In this document: positions 39,001 to 51,000 of the stretch, in pieces
Position numbering within the stretch: position 1 is the first letter of the stretch
Layout of the letters: each line of letters starts with the position of its first letter
Assembly (NCBI GenBank): GCA_032158295.1
Contig: CM063243.1
Span: forward strand, 4,038,948-4,102,947
Length of the DNA stretch: 64,000 nt
Direction: 5' to 3'
DNA from: Pycnopodia helianthoides
Lineage: Eukaryota > Echinodermata > Asteroidea > Forcipulatida > Asteriidae
The notes under the pieces: generated by a model
Databases searched by the model: none
Told to the model about the DNA's origin: nothing
The model's input: only the letters and a program-made list of their open reading frames with translations
Position numbers and translations under genes: made by a program

Positions 39001-42000
39001 GTGCGGAGCGCGCAAATGTCACGGCCCAGTTTGAGTTGGTAGGTCGCATAATTGACTCGCGCAAGTTTCAAACTTGCGCGAGTCAATTATGCATGCGATA
39101 GTTGGAAACTTAAGCATGCAAGTTCTAAACTTGCGCAAGGAGCTACTTCGTGCATGGATAGAAATTCAACACAGAGTCGAGAGGAGCTGAGGCAAAGGTT
39201 TTTGGACGTTTTTGATGGAAAGGTATATAGATGGATTGCAATATGCGTCATTGACCACCATCGCGTGAAGAGCTATCATTGGCTGAGAGTCGTGCGTAGC
39301 GCGTACACGCGTGCACTTTTCCATCGTTTTACATCAAAGATGGCGGTCAATGACGCGTGTTGCAATCCATCTATACATGTATGAACGGGTCATGACCGTG
39401 CAATACAGGACCTCACCTTCGGCTCGGTCCTTCATCACACGGCCACAACCCTGCCAGTTTTAAACAGCATTTAGGACCGAGTCACCACTCTTTCATCCCC
39501 TTGCTCAAAACCACAGTGGATGAGATTAAATGGTCAAACAGTAGGAGGGTTAAATAAAATAACAGCGACTTCTAATTACAAACAACTAGAATGTAGGTTA
39601 AAACTACAGGTATCTTTGAGAAAAACTACTTTAGTATTATGGCAAAAGTTAAAACATGACCTTATATAATAATGAAAACAAAAATTGGGGGAACCAGTCT
39701 TCAAGACTAGTAATATATTGCAATTTAGGAAAATATTGACCTTCTTCATAGGAGGTTTGGAAATCTTTCAAAGGAGTAAGATGAGCTTTATTTATACCAT
39801 GTAATCTATGCTGGAGTAGATTGTTGAAACAAGATGGTGGATGGAGTCCAGCTCGGAGAATGACGTAACGAAGCTCAAAGGCACTGCAACAATCAAGACA
39901 GAACATTTTAGAAACTCCTGAAACGGTATCACACGTACTTGAAAACTTGCTGAGTATAAGGAAAGCTGGTCATTTCACAACCTAGCAAGCTCCCCCCAAA
40001 CAATGAGTGCATTTCGAGACCCCAACCAGAATTATGTTTGAACTTTGGTTTCATATGATTAAATGGTCAAACAGTAGGAGGGTTAAATTAAATAACAGAG
40101 ACTTCTAATTACAAACAACCAGTATGTAGGTTAAAACTACAGGTATCTTTGAGAAAACTACCTGTTTTGCGTGTTCGGTTGAACCCAGGGAGAGCTTGTT
40201 TGGGTGACTTTGTTGAGGTTGTTAGGAGGGAGACCAGCATTCTGTATAGACTGTGTAAGTCTCATGCTTATTCAAACATTTGTCGGAACCTTAAGTTGCC
40301 TTGAGAAGCAATGCTTCTAACTGGCACCCCCGAACAAACACATTGACAAAATCGAGAGACGGCCAACATCGCCAGAGGTCACAGGTTCAGATCCCGAGCT
40401 AGCAAATTTTTCTTTGTTCTACCCAAAACTCCTACTGCCTACTCACGTTACTCTGCCTAGCTGGCCGACGCAATACACCATCTTGTTCAAGTACGCGATA
40501 CGATCGGTGATCTGCCTGCTGCTGGTGCCTGGTAGGATGACCTCATCTTCAAGATGGAGTCTACTCGTCAGTGAACTGTGCCTCGTGTGACCGGTTGTCT
40601 GCCGCGTTACATCCTACATAAACAACAAGGATGGTTTATTTTTCTGTACACTCCAAGGAGGGGTCTCTATGTATATTGAAAATAGGAGGGATGAGGCTTC
40701 AAATAAAAGCTGCTAGCCGTTGTAGCAAAAGATGTCATGAGCCAACATGAGAAAAACTGGGGACTGTGAGGTCACAGAAAGTGGCTGAAGGAAACATTAG
40801 GTACTTCCATTGAAGATGAGCTGCTGGTAAATAGATAGGTAGCATGAGCAAGTATGAGGCACTCATTGGAGATGAGGTGCTCGTGAGGTGACAGAAGGCA
40901 ACATGAGCATAAAATGAGGTACTCACCTCAATATGAGATTCATGTGAGGGTTGTGAGGTGACAGAAAAATGGCATGAGCAAGCGCGAGGTACTGACCTTA
41001 GAGATGAGGTGCCTGTGAGGTGACAGAAGGTGGCATGCGCAACAAAAGGTACTCACCTTGGATATGAGCTGCTCGTGAATGTGATAGAGGGCGGCATGCG
41101 CCAACATGAGGTTCATCACATTCGCAAAGAAACACAGCTTCTGATTGGCAGTCTCCAGCAGGTCCAGATCAACAAAAGACAGCTCTCTAGTTGCCTCCGA
41201 GATGTCCAGGAAGTCTTGGCAACAGCAGGCAAGCACGCTCGCCCGCAGGTCAAACACACTGCCGTGGTTGGAGGTAGTAGCATGAGCTGAAAAAGAGATT
41301 GATTTGAAAATTTGCTCCAACCCAACAAAAATGAATTCACAGTTCTCAATAAAAACCCACAGGACCATTTCACAATGGCAGAACAAAGGGAGTCTTTGAG
41401 TGACCTAGTTCAGGAGAGCGTGTGAGTGTGTGTACCCGTTGAAACCGAGGACTTAAACAAAAGAGATCCGGGTGTTTTGACAGAGCGAGGACGTCCTCGC
41501 TTTGCTTTCGTGTACAAAACCAATGAAGACGTGGAAAAAAACAAAACTATTAAAGTCCAAACAATAACTAAGAAAAGTTCTTGATTTACAGATTCACAAC
41601 GTTTTTCTTTGTTAAACTGGGTCCCCACGAGGGAATTCTTTAGAAAAGGGAATAATAGAACAAGAGGAAGTCCCCACAAAGGTGTTTGCAAAAGACTGTG
41701 TGCGTGGGTAGGTATCAATCAAACCAATGACAAAAGAGGACAATAGGGTCCCCGGTTGGGGAAAGGTTCCCAGTTGGAAAGCGTGTACAAAACCAATGAG
41801 AGCTGTTGCCAAAAAGTTGGTGTACAAACAAAAGAGGGACAATAGGAGGTCCCCGATTGCAGGTGTTTACACATGTGTGATTTCATTTTCACTACCTAAT
41901 GGAGACCGAGAACAAAACAGAAAAGGGATAACAAAGAGTCTCCATAGGGAAATTCTAAAGAGTGGGTTGCTCCACAAGGAATTTTGTGTACAAAGTCTAT

Positions 42001-45000
42001 GGGAGGATCTTAACTACATGGACAAAGGAAAGAACAAAAGATGTCTCCACAGGGATGCAAAAAATAGAATGTGTGTGCTTGTGTGTGGATGGGTTTGTAG
42101 TGACATTCAAACCGAGGACTTACAACAAAAGGGACAATAGGTCCACATTTGTTATCACAAGGGAAAACAATGGGGTCCACAATTGTCAGGACAAAGAGTT
42201 GAACAAAGGAGGGTCCACGATTGGAGGTCATTACACACTTGTGTTTGTGTGTGTAACCAAAAATTATCAAAAGAACAACACAAAAGATCCGGGCCCAATT
42301 TCATGGCTCTGCTTACCGCGGATTTCTGCGCTTACGTGTCAAAGAATTATGTGTTACAAGGGCTACGTAAGCGCAGAATTCTGCGGTAAGCAGAGCCATG
42401 AAATTGGGCCCTGTTGTACTCTTCTCATACTTTTCATCAGCGTGATCATTCTGGAGAGTAGCTCCTCTGCAACGACCGTAGGATGGCGAGGCTCTTGTAT
42501 CCATTGAGTCTCCTCCCCGGGGTCATTTAGGACGGCGTGTCCAGATGGTCTGGAAGGGACGCTGTGTGATCGGGGCCGCCTCGTCTCCTTGACGTGCATT
42601 GGGATGGTCGGACAACAGCTCCGAACGATGACATGAACGAGGTTGAGCTTCAGTTGGTCGGCGACACCTTCCAGCCTGGCAGAGAGGAGTAGACACAGTA
42701 TTCGCCTTAACATTCATGTGTTTGTTCTCAGAATGCAAAAAAAGTGGTGCAATATGTGCGAACTCATTTTGGTTCATATTCCACTAAAGGAACATTACAG
42801 AATTGGTAAGAAAAAAACTTGTAAAATATACTTTTTGATCACAGATTTACATAAAACTTACACGGTCTAATGATGACGCTCAGTGAGCGTTTTATTCATT
42901 TGTTGAATCTATATGATTTCATGCAAATGTGTAATCGGTTTTTCACTATTTTCTCGTGACCCAGATGGCCGATCGATCTCAAACTTCTACAGGTTTGTCA
43001 GTTTATGTATAGGGTGGATTACATAAAGTGCTTACACTGCCAGCAACTGTTTTGTTAGCAAAAACCAATTCTGTAATGTTCCTTTAAGTAATTTTTCTTA
43101 TCTATTACGGGTATCCTTTCTACAAATCAATCCAGAATGACAACCTTGCGGGAGGGATCTGGTTCTGGAACATGAGCTTGCCAAGAACGAAGGTAGGACT
43201 CTCCTCCAAGACACAGAATGGGTTGACTGCCTTCACACCCCCACTATGCAACGGCTGCTCATGGCCTGTAAGACAACAGCACAGAGACGTTAATTCTTTC
43301 GGCTACACGTATATTTACCTCACTTTGGGAAGTGTTTGCTTCAGTCGTCATTGGGAGACTTTATACTATTCAAACCCTCCCAACATTTTCTGGCAATTTG
43401 ACAAATTATTTGAAACCATCTGCATGGGATTGCTTTGTTTACTGTGTACAGGCATTCACTATGTTATATCACATTGCAGGCTGGCATAGTTCATCCATCA
43501 TTCAAAACCACATGATATTAAATAGTAAGACAGTAGGAGGGTTGACGGTGTACTGTGTACTGTGTAGATGCATTCGCTACATTACATCACAATGCAGGCT
43601 GGCATAGTTCATCTATCATTCAAAATCATAGCAGATGATATTAATTAAGTAGTAAGACAGTAGGAGGGTTGACTATGTACTGTGAAGATGCATTCGCTAC
43701 ATCATATCACGACTGGCAGTGGCATAGTTTATTTGTTATTCAAAACCACTGCTGAACATTAGCCTGAGGAATTTAAGTTTAAGTGGTCACTTGTGACTAA
43801 GCAATTTATAGTGCCACACATCATTCTTATTTAACTCGCAAAGTCTTAATTCAGTTATGTAGACCCCTTGCTATGGTGCACAAGAGCAAACAGCGCCTCA
43901 CTGAGGTCACTGAAGACCTATCATTGGCTGAGAGTTGTGCGCGGCACGTACGCATTTCCATTGTTTGATCTAAGTGATGGCGGCCAACGCAAGGGGTCCT
44001 ATTGGGCTAGACATACCTGGATGCCAGTCCTTCGCTTCTACAAGTAACGACGACAGCACACTGACATGACTGTACAGACTCATCAGGTAGTTACTAAACA
44101 CCACCTCTTGGTCTGTATCTGCAGTGGCCAGCAACCCTGCCAAGGAGTAAGACGAGTTTCCGCTCTTGTCAAACGTTTGCAGCAGATGCCTCATGGCCTG
44201 GTGCACCATGGATTGTCCCTTGTTGGCGGAGCTCAAGCTGGCGTCCATTTCATTCGAAGTTTCCGGAAAAAACGGCACCTGTCGTTTGCGGTCGGTCTTG
44301 ATAGCCCTGCTGAAGCCCATCACAGCCTTCCTGTGCTCCAGGATGGTGTTGATCTGCGCCCGGAACGTGACAGCATCTAATGGCCTTGTGGCTTGCAGGA
44401 GAGCCTCACTGGCGCTACGCTGATAGAACTCTTCCAGAATGTCTTGACGGATGAGGGCAGTTGAGTCGGCAGATATCGGCGCTATCAGGTTCGTGATCTG
44501 ATGCACGAAGGGCAAGACGCCGACCAGGAGTTGCAGAGGGTCCAACTTGGCGGCCGACTGTGGGGGCGAACGAGCCTTGTAGGACTGATCATACTCCCCG
44601 AGACTGTGCAGTCCGAGTTGTAAACGTCCCTTGGCGACATCCAGTAAGTCCGTGCTGGCCTTCCAGGATTTGCAAGCTGTGCACGCTAAATCGAAGATCA
44701 CCACCCCGGCTACGTTCAACATCTGGATGCTCTTCAGCATCGCCGCCACATTGGAGTGCTTCTCATGTTGATCTGAGTTGACGAGTGGCGCCGTTGGCAA
44801 CAACGGAAGGTGTGACGTTGCTAAGAGGTCGTCGACGACACCGGAAACGGACAATGACGCTGTCCCAGAAGCAGCTATCTTGCCGATGGAGGATGATGAG
44901 GATAATTTAGGTTTTGGTGCTGGTGTGGTGGAAGTCATTTTGAAAACTTTGGTATCAAGGCTTTGGAGTCGTCTCACTGTGTGCTCCCAGTGTTCCGCAA

Positions 45001-48000
45001 AGAAAACTCAGACACTTCCGGTCTACCTTCAAGTTCAAACATCTTCACTACCTACAAGTGAAAAAAAGTTTGATTTAACGATGGTCACAGAAATTGTCTT
45101 TTTATCCGATGGAGCTCGATATGAAAAGAAATTCGAGTAGAATGAGTAATAAAACTTCCCCCATGAGCCTGCGCCTACGATTGCCTCATACTCCGTACTT
45201 CCTCTTTGACTCTGGCTCCACCAGAAATCATAACAGAAATGTTACCACTACCATAAAGATGACTTGTTAAAATCTTATCAAAGCAGCTTTTACGCCACTT
45301 GGATTTCACCTCCAATTGAGTCGAATACAATAATAAACAACATTGGCAGCCTGTCCATTCTTGTATGCCACATTTGTATAACAAAGGACAAAGGTCTAGA
45401 ATCAGGGATTACACAATAAACCCCAGAAAAGGAAGATTACAAGCCTAAATTCCAGTACCCTCTGTCTCTCATTGGACGGGCGAAACAAAGTGCTTTGGAC
45501 AGGCGAAACAAACAGCAGCACAGTAGGTAATAGCTGAAACGCCCGGGTGGATATTCACGTCAGCCATCCGACCGACTCAAAATAACTGAGGGTACTCCGA
45601 AGTTGTTCTGGGCAATAAAAACTGTCTGCAGTCTAGTAAGCCAGTTTAGACAAAATTTGTGTATTTTGGCAAATATAAATGTCAAATCCAACGTTAAATG
45701 GTTAAAGAATTGGTCTCTTTATAAGCATTGTTAAAATTCTTCATGGAGTTTAAAACATGCGCTGGTAGTTGCAAAATGTTTGTAAAAGGTCTGATAAGAT
45801 AAAATGCACAAACTTGACAGTTCAGAAAAGTGGCAGAGCATTGGCACTTTCTTTGCGAGGGCGCATCAAAGCCGATTTGCCGACAGGCATTTCCTTTTGA
45901 GGGTATGGAAACCAGTTTGCAGACTCACTGACTACCAGAGCTCTCCATTGTTTCAGGGACTTGTGCACCCAGCACATAACCCAACTGTAATTCAATAATG
46001 TCAAAGCAACAAGCAATAACGATGTTTGGTCGGCAAAATTACTACATTGTTCTCGCTCTTCTTCATATGGTTTTTCATTTGCAAACCGCAGCTCAAAATT
46101 ACATGGGGGGGGGTGTCTCGCACCCATTACACTCCCCTGGTTGCTACACCCCTGGTTCGGATGTCTGGTTTTTTTAGGACAGATACCTGAAGAGCCTGTG
46201 CATAGCTCCCTCTATGTAAACACATTCGAAGGAGCGTATCTTGAGACGACAGCATACGGGCGACCACCCCTCGCTCACTAGACGACACTTTGGCATCAGA
46301 CCTCCGGCGTCTTCGCCTCCGTTTCCGTCGCTGTTTTGCACTGCCGTTACTGCCCTCTTTGATAAGAAGAAATGATGAACAGATATCTCTTTTAATTTCA
46401 ATGAATACAAGATGAAAAGGTTTCGGGGGATTTTTTTGTTTATAATCGGTATAAGTTTTGTCGGGTAAAGTTGAAGACTTCACAATTCTCTAACCTGAAT
46501 CTTGTGAGGGTTGCATTGACAACATGTACATGAAATTTCTCTCCATGAGTTGTGGTGGTTCTGAGAAGAACTGGTGGTGTAACAACCTAGCACTTCAATC
46601 AGCATTCTCCTGAAGACGATCAGAGCATACTATTTGACATGAGTTTTTTTTCACCACCGGTCCTTTTTCAGAACCACCACAACTCACAGAGAGACAGTTC
46701 ATGTGGGTGTACACTGTACATGGTGTTAAAACAAACCTCACTAGACTGTATCTCCACCATGCCGAGTTTACAATCCTACTCCACCTCGTAATACAAAATT
46801 GCCAGTAAAAAAGAAACTTCAACTAACAATTTCATTGTATGTTCGGTTTGCGGTAACACCACGTGTATAATTATCTACTTTGCTGTGTAGATTTTGTTCT
46901 TTAGAGAACTTGTCTTGCAAAGTAGATAATTATATACATGGTGTTACCGCAAGCCGAATATTGACACCTCACCATGCAATGCCTCAAAAACCATATATAC
47001 AATTTCAATCCATTGGAGTTTGGAAAGAATAGCATTTCTTAAATGGTTTGTTTCAGTGACTACACTGGTGAGTTTATGAAAACTGGAAATGTTTCACCAG
47101 TCACTTTCCAAACATCTTTATTTTCGAGGCTCCGAAATTGGTGCAATGATGTTCTGTGCTCTAAGAATCATATAAAAGGTGCTGGGTTTTCGCTAGCATG
47201 TTCAATTCTCATCTTTTAAGGTATTATACAGGATTGGTAGAGCTGACAAAATAGTCGCAGACAGTGTCCATGTTTACTGTGATCAACCATGTGCATGAAA
47301 TAACCAATCTGTGAAACTTTGGGATTAATCTGTTGTGTGAGTCAGGAGAAAATAGTGAAAAACCGTGCACAATTTGCAGTATGTACATTGTATAGGAATT
47401 GTCCTAAATGTTGATTGTAACAACCAAAATCAGCTGTTGCTCCAAAATGATTTCATTTTAGAGGGAAATATTTGACAGAAAAAAATGGTTCTGGTATGAA
47501 CTTCATAATCAGTCATTTCTTTCAGAGTAAAATAAACCAATGTTTCTTATCCTTACCAATCCTGTAAAATACCTTCAACTCAAATTGGTAGAACAAAATC
47601 AAACGAAACAAGATCGCTTCTTGATTGAGTGTTTCAAATCTCATTGTGCATACAGCTAGTCTTAGGTCAGTTTCGAAACCACTGCTTCCACTTTGGCTTT
47701 GACTGAGGTGAAGCCTCTGCCAGAGGTGAGACTTTGGCCGTATCCGAAATGACGGCTACGGATAGGGCTACGACTGTTGCTATGGGTGTTGCTAAGGACG
47801 TCCTATACTTTAACACATGATGACGCGGAAATCTAGCCGTAGCCGTAGCTGTAGCCGCTAATTCGGAAACGGCCTTTGGGCTTAATCTGAGCCAGAGGAG
47901 AGGCCTCAGCCTCAGCCAGAGATGATGCCTCTTCCGTGGTTTTGAAAAGGGCCTTATACTGGATCACAGGTAATGGTGGAACTCATAATAAGGTTTTTTT

Positions 48001-51000
48001 AAAAAGCGAAAAACAAAACAGCATCTGGACAACACATTCTTTTGTCCACCTCTAAAAACTGTGGTCCATGCATGATGAGATGAGTGAAATAATATTGCTT
48101 AGAGATTCCTTACATTAACACAATTACATTTACAATGCACTACACTAAGCTTGGGCGATATCGCTTTTTCTCAGCCACGATATATCGTCGAGAATATATC
48201 GCGATATTCGATATAATCGCGATTATTTCTTTGTGCCGTCAATCTACTACAATTCTCACGTTGTGAGTTGTGGCTATGATTGACTGATCATTTCTGCCGT
48301 TGTTCCAATCACCTATTCTTCGGGTTTTACTCTAAACCTATGGTATGAAAACCTGGGCCTATTACTTACACACATTTAATGTGTTAACTGCGCATGACAG
48401 ACTGTTCTTTATGTGTGCATAACTAATTAGATCACGCTACTCGCACGTCCGCAACACGCACGGGAACGCACGTGATAACACCCGTCTGCGTGAGACCGCC
48501 TGATCGCTAAGGCTTTGATGTTGGTTTTTTCGAAGACTAAGAATCTTGCGGTTGCGGTCTGTGACTTGCAACTCTTTGACAGCTCTTTGATGCAGCAAAT
48601 CGTCTCAACTAGGAGATTTATTGTTGCAATATCGTCTTGACGAGGAGATTTATTGTTGCAAGATCGTCTCGGCTAGGAAATACATCGCGATACTTAACGA
48701 TATCGCGATTTACCGATATCACGATTAAAAAAAATGTGACCCGATATCATAATCGTTTCAGAACTAGTATCGCGATATTCGATAATATCGTGGTATCGCC
48801 CAAGCTTACACTACACAAACTGAAAAATTTTCTTGAATGGTGCAGAACACGTTAGGATGTGGAGTTAATGGCTAAAGTGCTAAAACTACCTGACTCTGGC
48901 CAGTGGTCAATTGGGTATTTTGAGCTCTGTGTTAGCATGCACCGTTATTAAGGCCCTTTTGAAACATAAACAACTTAAAATTCAAACCCTCAATGTCTGC
49001 TTAGGCATGAGGATTGTACCACTGGACTACAAATTCAGGCCTTGAGCTTAGGATTTTTTGTAAGGTAGCCCACCCGGCTAGTAAACTCTGCACTTTACTT
49101 TACCCTAGAAAGTTTTAGTACCCCAGATTTCAAACACGTCATAAATGTACCTTTCTGATGTATAAGTGGTAGCGATCACAACCAGTTTTAATGGTCAAAT
49201 GAAGTTACATTCAAACACTCACAAATAAATACATGTAACACAATTTCAAAGTTTATCCATGTCTGAAAAGGAAGAAATACTAGGAGTAGGTCGCACAGCT
49301 TTTAGTAGCCCACAGGGCAAGTTGAGAAGTGGCGTTTACTACATGTAGCCCACAGCAGTTTTTAAACAATGTACAGTGTGCCGAGCTAGTGTTAAAGGGT
49401 GAGCCCTGACAACACGCCCTAAATTAAACAAAATTGTAAAGCGTTCCTTTCCAAGACACCAAAAACTTGTTTCTCTGTGAATTCAGATCAAAAGAGACTC
49501 CATTTCAGATTAAAAGCACAACTAATATTTTGCGGAGTTTAATTTGTATTCATTGTGTAAGCAGCCTATCACATGTAGCATAAACCTTAACCATCCCCAA
49601 ACCCTTCAAAACCCATGTTTGTTTGACTCGGTTGGAATGACGACTTCACCAGTAACTCGTCATGCAGTATAAGAGAGACAGAGGGTACTGGAATTCGTGC
49701 TCGAAATTTCCCTTTACAAAAATTGCAAACTGGAAAAAAATAAAGAAGGAACCAGTGTTTAGAATGGTCAGCCCATGGGTATTGGATTATTATTATTTGT
49801 TTAACCTCTAACACATGGTGTTACCGCACAACCAAATTATATACATTGATACCACACCATGCACTGTGGACTTAGTCTCCAACGTCTACTGTGGCGTTTT
49901 GTGGCACCGGCCAGTTGGGCAGGAGAGAGTGCACCGACAGTAAACAGGGTTTGAATAAAAGCATGAAGCATGAGAATCTGACAGTCCGTGAAAAGAAAAA
50001 TAAAGAAAGCAAGCGATGTTTTGAAGAGATCAGCTCGTGAAGTATGAGAATGAGATGAGTAATTTCCTCCTCGTTTATTCTTTTCACAATTGCCCGAGAA
50101 TCTGACCTGTTGCCAACATGTCTGAGTTGCGCTTGGCTGATTGTGAACTGTAATACAAGCCCGATGAACTTCGTCTCATTAACCCTGTAGTTTGCAAAAT
50201 TTCATTTTGAAAACAAGTTTATAAAAAATCACGTCCAGTAATTCAATTCTTGAGTGCCCCGAGGCGACGCTCCAATACTGAGGGGAGCTGATATATTGAC
50301 TGTCCACCTGAAATAAACCATATTGTTTTACTGACACCTCAACCTTCTCTAGTTTGGCATCATTGAGCTCGGGAAAACACGGATTGACATAAGTTTACAT
50401 GTGCCGTCATCTTTTCATGTGTACATATGTACATGTAGCTAGGGCAATGTTCTGTGTACTACACACTTGCGACAGTTCTACGGTCGCTTCGTAAAGCGTA
50501 TGCACAGTGGACTGTTCTACGCATGTGTACTTATCCTTTACATAAATACTGCCGTGCGCTTGGTAAAGAGCAAAAATAGCATCTGGCATGTGATGGCGAG
50601 TTGACCAGTGAGAATTTGGTTCTCGATCATGAATACGTACGAGGTATAGTGATAACAGCTATTCAACATGTTTTAAACCTAAACTTGATGCACTTTTTAA
50701 TGTAACTTTCAAAACTGTACTCGACTAAAGTTCCTTTCATGGAAGCATTAACATCAAAAGGTTACGGTTTGTGGCAACACTAACTAGTAAAAAGTTGTCT
50801 GCAATGTGAAAATGGCTGACATGACCAGATGAAAGGTTGTCAAGTATCACAGGCATGCTAATTCTTTCACTATCGCACACTGCTTAAAAGCACAGGAAAT
50901 ATTTTTTTTGTCTGCAAACAATTCTGTCACACCTTCACATTAAAATTCCGCAATGAAGAGTTTGTATTTGTATGAGTCGTAAAAGATTGACACTGATAAG

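Noticed and set aside
41962..42507. 181-codon plus-strand reading frame
   Set aside because: It crosses the GTCCCC repeat and a hairpin element, and is antisense to exon 12.
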